This document shows, in pieces, positions 1-6,510 of a stretch of 12,310 nucleotides of DNA. Under the pieces are notes generated by a model. That model was given only the letters and a program-made list of their open reading frames with translations. It had not been told where the DNA came from and made no database searches. This stretch comes from Actinomycetes bacterium (GTDB taxonomy: Bacteria > Actinomycetota > Acidimicrobiia > Spongiisociales > UBA5794). Numbering within the stretch: the stretch's first letter is position 1; each line of letters starts with the position of its first letter. The stretch covers positions 1 through 12,310 of the forward strand of contig JAJRYI010000197.1 in assembly GCA_024275815.1 (NCBI GenBank). Direction: 5' to 3'. Both the position numbers and the translations under genes were made by a program.

Positions 1-44
1 CAGGATGGAGGACCCTACTTCTCTCTTTGGGGCAGCAGTGATGA

Positions 45-1310
45 TCACGATGCGTCCGATGTGCTCAGCAGGCCGAGGATCTCATCCTCCCGCAGGACGT
101 GATCGGCGGTCTTTGCCGTCGCGAGGATCTTGTCCACCGTTACGTCGTCAGGGTCGTAGCCACGCTTGGTCAGCCACGCGACTGCGTTCGCTTTGCCGCT
201 CATGGGGCCGACCGTGATCTCCTGCTCCCGACCGAGGTCATCGGCGGGTACCCCGCTGTAGATGCGGTTGGCGAGCCACGTGTCGCCGGTGCGCAGCGCC
301 TTGAGCACGGCAGCGGCGTGAACGCCCGTGGAGGTCTCGAAGGCATCCTTGCCGATGCCGGGGCAGTTGTTCGGAATCGGCGTGTCGGTGGCCTGAGAAA
401 CGATGTCGCAGTACGCGGGAAGTCCGGTGAGATCGGCATCGAGCCAGCCGAGGAGCTTCAGGTTGACGAGCAGTGTCTCCATCGGTGTGTTCCCAACGCG
501 CTCACCGATGCCGAGGGCGCATCCGTGGACCCGGTGCGCTCCTGCCGAGAGCGCTGCGAGGGAGTTGATGACCGACAGGTTGCGGTCGCGGTGCCCATGC
601 CAATCGATCTTGACGTCCTCGCCGCTCTCGTCGACGATCTCGACGGCGAGCTTGACGAGCGCCCGCACACCCCACGGTGTGGCATGGCCGACGGTATCGG
701 ACAGACAGATCCGCCTGGCACCTGCTTCGATGGCGGTCTTGTAGACACGGCGCAGAACCTCAGGGCGAGACCGGGTCGTGTCCTCGGTGACGTACATGAC
801 CTCGAGACCCTCTTTGCGTGCAAGCGAAACGGCATCGTGTGTGGTCTTGACGAGGAACTCGACGTCCCAACCCTCGACGAACTGACGGATCGGGCTCGAA
901 CCGAGGAACAGGGACGCCTCGATGGCAACCCCGGATCGCTGTTGCGCCTCGGCGATCGGAAGGAGGTCTGAAGCATGTGTGCGTCCGGCACAGTTCGGTT
1001 CGATGTCGAACCCCTCACGCTCGATCTCCTCGGCGAGCGCGACGACGTGGTCGAGGACGACGGGGTCGGCACCGGGGTAGCCGATGTCGGCGGCGTGGAT
1101 GCCGAGGGGAGCCATCGCGTGGAGGATCTCGAGCTTCTCGTCGAGGCTGGGGTGGCGGATCGAAGGGCTTTGTAGGCCGTCTCGGAGGGTCTCATCGTCG
1201 ATCTCGACCGTACGCGGCTGCGCGATCTCCCCTTCTCCGATCACGTTCCAGTCGTAGAGAAGTTCCTGCTCCTTCGCACGGTTCGTGGCTCCTGGTATCA
1301 CGTCTGTCAC
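45..1310 (-). CDS. LeuA-type (DRE-TIM) acyltransferase, 2-isopropylmalate/homocitrate/Re-citrate synthase-like
   Basis: The 421-residue product should condense an acyl-CoA with a 2-oxo acid in a Claisen reaction. Its catalytic-loop motif ETLRDGLQS lies at residues 40-48, a metal-binding HxH (H238, H240) falls in DWHGHRD, and the LeuA signature GIGERVGNTPMETL spans 267-280. The usual HxHND reads HGHRD here, so the residue after the second His is Arg (R241), which may alter substrate choice. The protein ends shortly after the SGK segment (371-373). It therefore lacks the roughly 130-residue leucine-regulatory domain of true isopropylmalate synthases and resembles homocitrate, citramalate or Re-citrate synthases in size. 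The GTG start follows AGGAGG with 7 nt spacing. The gene is divergent from the aromatic-degradation operon, and an operator-like repeat lies 25 bp upstream. The family is clear, but the substrate is unknown. Confidence 0.85.
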   Translation of the reverse strand: MTDVIPGATNRAKEQELLYDWNVIGEGEIAQPRTVEIDDETLRDGLQSPSIRHPSLDEKLEILHAMAPLGIHAADIGYPGADPVVLDHVVALAEEIEREGFDIEPNCAGRTHASDLLPIAEAQQRSGVAIEASLFLGSSPIRQFVEGWDVEFLVKTTHDAVSLARKEGLEVMYVTEDTTRSRPEVLRRVYKTAIEAGARRICLSDTVGHATPWGVRALVKLAVEIVDESGEDVKIDWHGHRDRNLSVINSLAALSAGAHRVHGCALGIGERVGNTPMETLLVNLKLLGWLDADLTGLPAYCDIVSQATDTPIPNNCPGIGKDAFETSTGVHAAAVLKALRTGDTWLANRIYSGVPADDLGREQEITVGPMSGKANAVAWLTKRGYDPDDVTVDKILATAKTADHVLREDEILGLLSTSDAS

Positions 1311-1334
1311 GTCATCGCCTCCTGGGAACGTCAG

Positions 1335-1351
1335 CCGTCCGGCCGTTCGGT
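1335..1351 (+). repeat. Operator-like inverted repeat, copy 1
   Basis: CCGTCCGGCCGTTCGGT here is the exact reverse complement of 1557-1573. The first 16 bases are themselves an imperfect palindrome (12 of 16 symmetric positions, centred on CGGCCG), as expected for a dimeric regulator site. It lies 25 bp upstream of the GTG of the LeuA-like gene, where a bound repressor could block transcription or initiation. The regulator is inferred, and the TetR protein of this locus is one candidate. Confidence 0.6.
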
Positions 1352-1413
1352 TGGCTCCACATCAGACTCCCAGCGTGTGAGGCTCGTGGCAATCCCCCTC
1401 CTGTGTCATTTTC

Positions 1414-1431
1414 GTGATGCGAATACATCAC
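1414..1431. repeat. Small dyad GTGATG-N6-CATCAC
   Basis: Perfect 6-bp arms (1414-1419 and 1426-1431) flank a 6-bp AT-richer spacer (CGAATA). The geometry suits a helix-turn-helix dimer site, and it lies midway in the divergent promoter region. A dyad this short could occur by chance. Confidence 0.3.
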
Positions 1432-1445
1432 TACATGAGCCCAGG

Positions 1446-1487
1446 ATCGGTCTCGAACACGGTCGTTGAGGGGTATGTGAGACCGAT
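1446..1487. repeat. 9-bp inverted repeat, 24-bp spacer
   Basis: ATCGGTCTC (1446-1454) is exactly complementary to GAGACCGAT (1479-1487). It could be two half-sites for a regulator, or a stem-loop if transcribed in the leader of either divergent operon. There is no T-tract, so it does not look like an intrinsic terminator. Confidence 0.35.
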
Positions 1488-1556
1488 GCATCACACAAAT
1501 AGAGCCGCTAGCCCATTGACGGAGATAGGCGTCGGGGAGGACACTCGTGTGAGTCG

Positions 1557-1573
1557 ACCGAACGGCCGGACGG
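1557..1573 (-). repeat. Operator-like inverted repeat, copy 2
   Basis: ACCGAACGGCCGGACGG is the exact reverse complement of 1335-1351, with 205 bp between the copies and palindrome centres 223 bp apart. It lies 44 bp upstream of the chosen GTG of the DUF35 gene. One copy therefore sits just ahead of each divergent start. This could allow joint repression, or looping between the two bound sites. Confidence 0.6.
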
Positions 1574-1605
1574 TTGCGCGCTCGTTGTCAACCCCCCGGC
1601 CAACT

Positions 1606-1614
1606 GAAGGAGGA
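1606..1614 (+). promoter_or_regulatory. Shine-Dalgarno deciding the DUF35 start
   Basis: GAAGGAGGA ends 3 nt before the GTG at 1618 (4 nt if the match is counted as AAGGAGG). A competing in-frame GTG at 1549 follows GGGGAGG (1534-1540) by 8 nt and would add 23 residues. I prefer 1618 because it gives the usual short stretch before the Zn-ribbon and leaves the inverted repeat at 1557-1573 untranslated. Confidence 0.6.
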
Positions 1615-1617
1615 CCA

Positions 1618-2034
1618 GTGTCTGGATCTGGCGTTGGAGTGTCGTTCCGCCCGGGTGAACTCGAAGTTCGCCCCGACGGAACAGGGAACCTACTTGGGAG
1701 CCGATGTCGGGCCTGCGGCGCCCACTTCTTCCCGGTACGCGAAGCGTGCGCGGGGTGCCTGAGCCAGGACCTCGAGACGGTCGCGTTCTCGACGGAAGGG
1801 ATCTTGTACACCTACACGGTGGTGCGCCAGTCGATCCCTGCCTTCGAGGTGCCGTACATACTCGGGTACGTCGACTTCCCCGAAGGCGTCCGCATCATGG
1901 GACAGATAGCCGGGATCGAACCCGGCGACATCACGATCGGCATGCCGATGGTCCTATCGATCGAACCCTTCGGCACCGATGACGATGGGAACCCACTGAC
2001 CGGCTACCGGTTCCGACCCAGGGAGACGAACTGA
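1618..2034 (+). CDS. DUF35 Zn-ribbon/OB-fold protein, thiolase partner (BbsA-like)
   Basis: This 138-residue protein has a rubredoxin-like zinc ribbon with ligands C30, C33, C44 and C47 (CRAC ... CAGC). An OB-fold follows from about residue 55, with a YTYTVVRQS strand and GYVDFPEGVRIMGQI. DUF35 proteins form stable complexes with thiolase-fold partners. Examples known from the literature are the HMG-CoA synthase/thiolase complex of archaea, steroid aldolase Ltp2, and BbsA with thiolase BbsB in anaerobic toluene catabolism. The stop codon overlaps the ATG of the thiolase gene by one base, which supports 1:1 production. It probably has a structural or CoA-binding role and no catalysis of its own. 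The family assignment is firm. The BbsA-like reading is inferred from the gene pair. Confidence 0.88.
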   Translation: MSGSGVGVSFRPGELEVRPDGTGNLLGSRCRACGAHFFPVREACAGCLSQDLETVAFSTEGILYTYTVVRQSIPAFEVPYILGYVDFPEGVRIMGQIAGIEPGDITIGMPMVLSIEPFGTDDDGNPLTGYRFRPRETN

Positions 2035-3176
2035 TGACTGATGTGCACGTTGTCGGCGTTGGGATGACCCGCTTCGGGAAGCACCCCGACAGCGACGCAA
2101 CAGATCTCGGCGCAGCCGCGTTCCTCGAGGCGATCGCCGACGCAGGGATCGATCCGAGGCTCGTCGAGTCCGCCTACGTCGGCCATGTCTTCCAGGGCAT
2201 GGTGACCGGCCAGAGGATCCTCGCACAGGTCGGCCTCGCCGGACTGCCGCTGTCGAACGTCGAGAACGCCTGCTCCAGTGGCGCTACGGCGATCAGGGAA
2301 GCGTCCCTCGCCATCCGGGCGGGTGAGAACGACGTCGTCGTCGCGATCGGCACCGAACACCTCACCAGCAAGTTCGCCGGAGCTCTCACACCGGACCCGA
2401 GCGATCCCGAAGCTGCCGTCGGAGCCACCATGCCGGGTGTCTACGCCATGCGTGCCCGCCGCTACATGGAGGAGTTCGGCATGACGAGGGAACAGCTTGC
2501 GCTGATCCCCGTCAAGAACAAGTCGAATGCGGCACAGAACCCCCTCGCTCACTTCCGCAAGGAGATCACGGTCGAAGACGTGCTCGAGTCTCGAGCGATC
2601 GCCGATCCCCTGCGCCTGCACGACTGCTCCCCCGTCACCGATGGCTCTGCTGCAGTGATCCTCATGAGTGACACTGCAATGAAGAAGTACGGGAACGGGC
2701 GGGCGATCCGTCTAGCTGCCTCGACCCTGCGCTCGGGATCCGTCGACGTCGAGCCGACATCGATGACCTACGAGCCACTGACGTGGTTGACCGCCAAGGA
2801 GGCGTACGACAAGGCCGGGATCGGCCCGGAGGACGTCGACTTCGCCGAGGTGCACGACTGCTTCTCGATCGCTGAGGTTCTCCGTGTCGAGGGTCTCGGG
2901 CTGTTCGAGCAAGGGTCCTACCCCTGGGCGGTCGAACGTGGTGAGGCCAACATCGGTGGGCGCCTCCCGATCAACCCCAGCGGTGGGCTCATCGGTAAGG
3001 GCCACCCACTCGGCGGTACCGGCGTTGCACAGGTCGTCGAACTCGTCCGACAGCTTCGTGGCGAAGCCGGTGTGCGTCAGATCGAAGGTGCACGGATCGG
3101 TGTTGCGCACTGTCGTGGAGGAAAGGCCGTCGGCATCGAAGGAGCTGCGTGCACGGTTCAGATCCTGGTTCGGTGA
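2034..3176 (+). CDS. SCP-x-like thiolase (3-oxoacyl-CoA thiolase, BbsB-like)
   Basis: The 380-residue product has the full thiolase fold. The nucleophile is C80 in NACSSGATA, H274 lies in VHDCF, H324 in GHPLGGTG, and C360 in the C-terminal AHCRGG. The VHDCF motif, the length and the DUF35 partner place it in the SCP-x/lipid-transfer thiolase branch and not with classical FadA enzymes. In this pathway it could cleave 3-oxopimelyl-CoA to glutaryl-CoA and acetyl-CoA. By analogy with BbsAB it could instead cleave a bulkier 3-oxoacyl-CoA such as benzoylsuccinyl-CoA. Translation starts at ATG 2034, behind GGGAG at 2021-2025, and is coupled to the DUF35 stop. The enzyme class is clear, but the substrate is not. 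Confidence 0.9.
   Translation: MTDVHVVGVGMTRFGKHPDSDATDLGAAAFLEAIADAGIDPRLVESAYVGHVFQGMVTGQRILAQVGLAGLPLSNVENACSSGATAIREASLAIRAGENDVVVAIGTEHLTSKFAGALTPDPSDPEAAVGATMPGVYAMRARRYMEEFGMTREQLALIPVKNKSNAAQNPLAHFRKEITVEDVLESRAIADPLRLHDCSPVTDGSAAVILMSDTAMKKYGNGRAIRLAASTLRSGSVDVEPTSMTYEPLTWLTAKEAYDKAGIGPEDVDFAEVHDCFSIAEVLRVEGLGLFEQGSYPWAVERGEANIGGRLPINPSGGLIGKGHPLGGTGVAQVVELVRQLRGEAGVRQIEGARIGVAHCRGGKAVGIEGAACTVQILVR
3139..3144 (+). promoter_or_regulatory. Shine-Dalgarno deciding the PrpF-like start
   Basis: AAGGAG lies 4 nt ahead of the GTG at 3149, inside the end of the thiolase gene. The rival GTG at 3173 makes a classical 4-bp GTGA overlap with the thiolase stop but has no visible SD. Both starts leave the family core intact. 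Confidence 0.5.
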
Positions 3177-4345
3177 TACCGACACGTTCGCTCCAAAGAC
3201 CCCTGCCGTTCGTTCTGATGCGTGGCGGGACGAGCAAAGCCGTCTTCCTGGCAGGCGAGTCCCTCCCCGCGCCAGGTCCCGCACGCGACGCGTTGATCCT
3301 CGCCCTGTTCGGCAGCCCGGATCCGAGACAGATCGATGGCCTCGGTGGAGCAGACCTGCTCACGTCCAAGCTCGCGATCATCGATGCTGCAAGTCGTCGT
3401 GATGCGGACCTCGACTACACGTTCGCCCAGGTGTCCATCACCGAGGCGAAGGTCGACTACGACATCAACTGCGGCAACATCTCGGCAGCTGTTGGTGCCT
3501 TCGCCGTCGATGAGGGGCTGGTCACCGTCACAGAGCCGGTGACGGTCGTGCGGATCCACAACACGAACACCGGGAGGATCCTCCTGGCAGAGGTGCCGGT
3601 GCTCGACGGTGCTGCCGCCATCGAGGGTGACTACGTCGTGCACGGTGTGCCGGGATCTGGTGCACCGATAGCGCTCGATTTCTCCCAGACGGCGGGAGGC
3701 ATCACCGGTTCTCTTCTGCCGACCGGCAACGAAGTCGACCAGCTCGATACGACGATCGGGACCGTTGCCGCAACGATCGTGGACCTTGCCAACCTCACCG
3801 TCTTCTTCCACGCATCGTCCGTCGGCATGGCAGGAACCGAGGGCCCGGGAGAGTTCACCGACGAGCACCTCACCGCCGTCGCCGCCGTCAAGGAGGCAGC
3901 AGCATCCCTCCTCGGCATGGCGACCGATGGCCTCACTCCCGTCCCTGCGATCGTCTCGCCCCCTGCCCTCTACACGAGCTTCGCGAGCGGAGAGACCATC
4001 GAGGCAGCCGACATCGACCTCGTTGCAAGGGTCGTCGGTGGCAGGCCCCCGGTGCTCCACAAGGCCTACCCCGGAACACTGGCTGCGTGCACCGGCGTGG
4101 CTGCCCGAATCCCCGGTACGACCGTCTCGGACGTTGCTAGACGATCGGACTCCGACGACCTGACGATCGGCCACACGAGCGGCATCATGCCCGTACGTGC
4201 CAGGGTCACCGGTGGCGACGGTTCGTGGAGCGTCGAGGAGGCGGTCTACCATCGCACCGCCCGTCGTATCGCGGAGGGAACCGCCTTCATTCGCAACGTC
4301 GTGACGTCAAACGATCGAGAGAGGAACCCTGATGGAGTCGAGTAA
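3149..4345 (+). CDS. PrpF-family isomerase (4-oxalomesaconate tautomerase / methylaconitate isomerase-like)
   Basis: The product is 398 residues from GTG 3149, or 390 from GTG 3173. It carries the PrpF/DUF453 hallmarks: MRGGTSKAVF near 24-33, GGADLLTSKLAI near 66-77 with the Lys equivalent to the PrpF active-site lysine (K74), and DINCGN at 105-110 with the conserved Cys (C108). Known members move double bonds in unsaturated di- or tricarboxylic acids: 2-methyl-trans-aconitate/cis-aconitate (PrpF), 4-oxalomesaconate (GalD), and aconitate isomerase. No step of the described benzoyl-CoA pathway needs this, so its role is open. It may act with the divergent LeuA-like synthase. The reading frame overlaps the thiolase gene by 28 bp and had by 14 bp, so it is embedded in the operon and not an insertion. 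Confidence 0.85.
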   Translation: MHGSDPGSVIPTRSLQRPLPFVLMRGGTSKAVFLAGESLPAPGPARDALILALFGSPDPRQIDGLGGADLLTSKLAIIDAASRRDADLDYTFAQVSITEAKVDYDINCGNISAAVGAFAVDEGLVTVTEPVTVVRIHNTNTGRILLAEVPVLDGAAAIEGDYVVHGVPGSGAPIALDFSQTAGGITGSLLPTGNEVDQLDTTIGTVAATIVDLANLTVFFHASSVGMAGTEGPGEFTDEHLTAVAAVKEAAASLLGMATDGLTPVPAIVSPPALYTSFASGETIEAADIDLVARVVGGRPPVLHKAYPGTLAACTGVAARIPGTTVSDVARRSDSDDLTIGHTSGIMPVRARVTGGDGSWSVEEAVYHRTARRIAEGTAFIRNVVTSNDRERNPDGVE

Positions 4346-5396
4346 CCAGAGGTACTCGTGGCGCATGGTCGAGGCCGGTCAACCCCTCGAGCGCCACGAC
4401 GACGCAGCCACCGAACCCGGACCGGGCGAGGTCCTCATCGAGGTTGCGGGATGCGGGTTGTGCCACACCGACATCGGGTTCCTCGACGGCGACGTCGCTA
4501 CCAAAGCGGGCCTTCCCATCGTCCTCGGCCACGAGATCGCAGGGACCGTGATCGATGCAGGACCCGGTGCCGAAGACTGGGTGGGCAAGGACGTCCTCGT
4601 CCCCGCCGTCATCCCATGCGAGGATTGCGCGATGTGCCGCGCCGGGCGCGGCAACGTCTGTACCAACCAGTTGATGCCGGGCAACGACCTCGATGGTGGT
4701 TTCGCCACCCACGTGACCCTTCCCGCTCGCGGCCTCGCCGTCGTGGGCAACCTCCCATCGGGCTACGAACTCGCCGACATGTGCGTGATCGCAGACGCCG
4801 TCACGACCCCACTCCAGGCGGTCAGGAGAGCGGACGTGGGAGAGGGAGACTTCGTCGTCGTCGTCGGCACCGGGGGTGTCGGCGGATACGCTGTGCAGGT
4901 GGCTGCGGCAAGCGGGGCGACCGTCATCGCACTCGACATCGACGACGCACACCTGACCCCGCTGCTCGATCACGGAGCGGCAGGCACCCTCAACATCCGC
5001 GGGCTGAGTGCCCGCGACGTCCGTGGAGCGGTCCGCGAACAGGCAGCGACCCACGGAGCAGGCAACGCCGGATGGAAGATCTTCGAGTGTTCGGGAACCG
5101 CAGCAGGCCAGGAGACGGCGTACAGCCTCCTCGGGCCCGCCGGCACCCTGGCCGTCGTGGGCTTTACGATGGACAAGGTGACGATCAGGTTGTCGAACCT
5201 GATGGCCTTCGATGCGACCGCCTTCGGAAGTTGGGGATGCCCTCCACAGCGCTACCCGGAGGCCATCGACCTCGTCACGTCCGGCAAGGTTGCTCTGGTC
5301 CCCTTCACCCGTAAGGCGCCGATGGCCGACCTTCCCAGGATTCTCGAAGAAGCACACGGCAGAAGCGACCCGAGGCGCACGATCCTCATCCCATGA
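4332..5396 (+). CDS. had: 6-hydroxycyclohex-1-ene-1-carbonyl-CoA dehydrogenase
   Basis: This is a 354-residue zinc-dependent medium-chain dehydrogenase. Catalytic zinc ligands are C44 (GCGLCHTD) and H67 in LGHE. The structural-zinc lobe is C96, C99, C102 and C110. The Rossmann motif GTGGVGG spans 179-185, and D202 after the second strand indicates NAD+. Segments such as PGNDLDGGFATHV, ADAVTTPLQAV, WKIFECSGTAAGQE and VGFTMDKV...RLSNLMAF match my recollection of Thauera Had, which oxidises the 6-hydroxyl of the hydrated diene to 6-oxocyclohex-1-ene-1-carbonyl-CoA. It sits directly before oah and dch, the adjacent pathway steps. The ATG start follows a purine-rich GAGAGAGGAA site inside the upstream gene. 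The assignment is strong because sequence and context agree. Confidence 0.93.
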   Translation: MESSNQRYSWRMVEAGQPLERHDDAATEPGPGEVLIEVAGCGLCHTDIGFLDGDVATKAGLPIVLGHEIAGTVIDAGPGAEDWVGKDVLVPAVIPCEDCAMCRAGRGNVCTNQLMPGNDLDGGFATHVTLPARGLAVVGNLPSGYELADMCVIADAVTTPLQAVRRADVGEGDFVVVVGTGGVGGYAVQVAAASGATVIALDIDDAHLTPLLDHGAAGTLNIRGLSARDVRGAVREQAATHGAGNAGWKIFECSGTAAGQETAYSLLGPAGTLAVVGFTMDKVTIRLSNLMAFDATAFGSWGCPPQRYPEAIDLVTSGKVALVPFTRKAPMADLPRILEEAHGRSDPRRTILIP

Positions 5397-5409
5397 AAGG
5401 CGAAGACAC

Positions 5410-6510
5410 ATGGAGTTCGTAAACCACGATCTGACACCCGAGCGCGAGTTCAACGAGATCCTCTATGAGGAGCGCCCCGTTTTCGACGCTGCCGGCGAAT
5501 CCGTCGACGGCCTCCACGCCGTGTGGATCACCCTCGACAACCCGAGGCAACTCAACTCCTACACGACCGAGTCGGTGAAGGAAGTCATCCTTGCGTTCCG
5601 ACGCGCATCGGTCGACCGTGCTGCTGTAGCCGTCGTGTTCACCGGCAGCGGAGACCGGGCGTTCTGCACCGGTGGCAACACCGAGGAGTACTCCGAGTAC
5701 TACGCGGGACGACCCGGGGAGTACCGCCAGTACATGCGCCTCTTCAACGACATGGTGAGCGCCATCTTGATGTGCGACAAGCCGGTCATCAACCGTGTCA
5801 ACGGTATGCGGATCGGCGGTGGTCAGGAGATCGGGATGGCATGCGACTTCTCCGTCGCCTCGGACCTCGCCAGGTTCGGCCAGGCCGGCCCCAAGCACGG
5901 CTCTGCGCCCGACGGTGGCTCGACGGACTTCCTCCACCTGTACGTCGGGTGGGGAGACGCCATGGCGAGCTGTGTGCTGTGCGATCCGTGGAGTGCGCAT
6001 GAGGCTCTCCGGCTCGGACTCGTCAACGACATCTTCCCCGTCCTCAAGGTCGATGGTGAGTTCATCCCCAATCCACTCGTCGTCACGGACCGTTACCTCG
6101 ACCAGTGGGGCAAGATCATCCACGGTAGGCCGAAGGAAGGCGACGAGCTCGCCGCAGGCAAGGAGCTCCTCAAGTCCGGGACGATCGACTTCTCGATGCT
6201 CGATGCAGGGATCGACACGATGATCACGAAGATCCTCTACACGATGCCCGACTGCACGATCAAGACCGTCGAGTCTGTGCGCAAGAAGAAGCTCGAGCAC
6301 TGGGATCGTAACAAAGAGAGCAACCGCGCCTGGCTGTCGTTGAACATGATGACGGAGGCCAAGGCCGGGTTCCAGGCGTTCCATCGTGGTTCGAGAGAGG
6401 TTGGAAGGGAAGTCGACTACGTCGAGCTCCGCCGTCGCCTCGCTGCGGGTGAGACGTGGGGAGATGAGCTCATCGAGGCCATCTCGCCCCAGTACACCAC
6501 AGACGCATGA
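5410..6510 (+). CDS. oah: 6-oxocyclohex-1-ene-1-carbonyl-CoA hydrolase (ring-opening)
   Basis: The 366-residue crotonase-fold enzyme adds water and hydrolyses the ring C-C bond of 6-oxocyclohex-1-ene-1-carbonyl-CoA, giving 3-hydroxypimelyl-CoA. It is also called BamA and is a widely used marker of anaerobic aromatic degradation. Family blocks are evident: NSYTTESVK (49-57), VVFTGSGDRAFCTGGNTEEY (75-94), EYRQYMRLFNDMVSAIL (104-120), NGMRIGGGQEIGMA (131-144) and FGQAGPKHGSA (156-166). It is longer than ordinary enoyl-CoA hydratases, as expected for this family. The open frame extends upstream into had, but ATG 5410, with AAAGG at 5396-5400, gives the usual N-terminus. The stop overlaps the dch ATG by 4 bp (ATGA), implying coupled translation. 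Confidence 0.95.
   Translation: MEFVNHDLTPEREFNEILYEERPVFDAAGESVDGLHAVWITLDNPRQLNSYTTESVKEVILAFRRASVDRAAVAVVFTGSGDRAFCTGGNTEEYSEYYAGRPGEYRQYMRLFNDMVSAILMCDKPVINRVNGMRIGGGQEIGMACDFSVASDLARFGQAGPKHGSAPDGGSTDFLHLYVGWGDAMASCVLCDPWSAHEALRLGLVNDIFPVLKVDGEFIPNPLVVTDRYLDQWGKIIHGRPKEGDELAAGKELLKSGTIDFSMLDAGIDTMITKILYTMPDCTIKTVESVRKKKLEHWDRNKESNRAWLSLNMMTEAKAGFQAFHRGSREVGREVDYVELRRRLAAGETWGDELIEAISPQYTTDA

Larger units (their letters stand above)
1311..1617. promoter_or_regulatory. Divergent intergenic control region
   Basis: These 307 bp separate the LeuA-like gene (minus) from the DUF35-led operon (plus) and should hold both promoters. No convincing protein is encoded here. The region contains two exact inverted copies of a 17-bp sequence near its two ends, a 6-bp-arm dyad at 1414-1431, and a 9-bp-arm dyad at 1446-1487. 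I could not assign a confident -35/-10 pair on either strand. TTGACG at 1516-1521 is a possible plus-strand -35, but no good -10 follows it. Confidence 0.6.

Noticed and set aside
1..44. Possible feature left of the LeuA-like stop codon
   Set aside because: The 44 bases contain no supported gene end, terminator or repeat.
1476..1495. TGTGA-N10-TCACA as a CRP/FNR-like site
   Set aside because: CRP sites have a 6-bp spacer and FNR a different core. The 10-bp spacing does not fit either, and it overlaps the 9-bp dyad.
1549..1617. Longer N-terminus for the DUF35 protein from GTG 1549
   Set aside because: It has a fair SD, but the added residues are Arg/Thr/Pro-rich and overlap the inverted repeat. 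GTG 1618 has a stronger SD and gives the normal length. It is not fully excluded.
3158..4252. Long open frame (364 codons) antisense to the PrpF-like gene
   Set aside because: Composition is typical of a high-GC shadow frame, it has no recognisable domain, and the plus-strand frame carries clear PrpF motifs.
4358..5314. Arginine-rich open frame in the +2 frame of had
   Set aside because: The extreme Arg/His/Pro composition is that of an out-of-frame reading of high-GC coding DNA.
4287..5453. Long open frame (388 codons) antisense to had
   Set aside because: It covers a gene with intact zinc and Rossmann motifs and spans two gene junctions. It shows no family features of its own.
5386..6384. 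Long open frame (332 codons) antisense to oah
   Set aside because: It is a shadow of a strongly recognised BamA-family gene, and its translation shows no motif.
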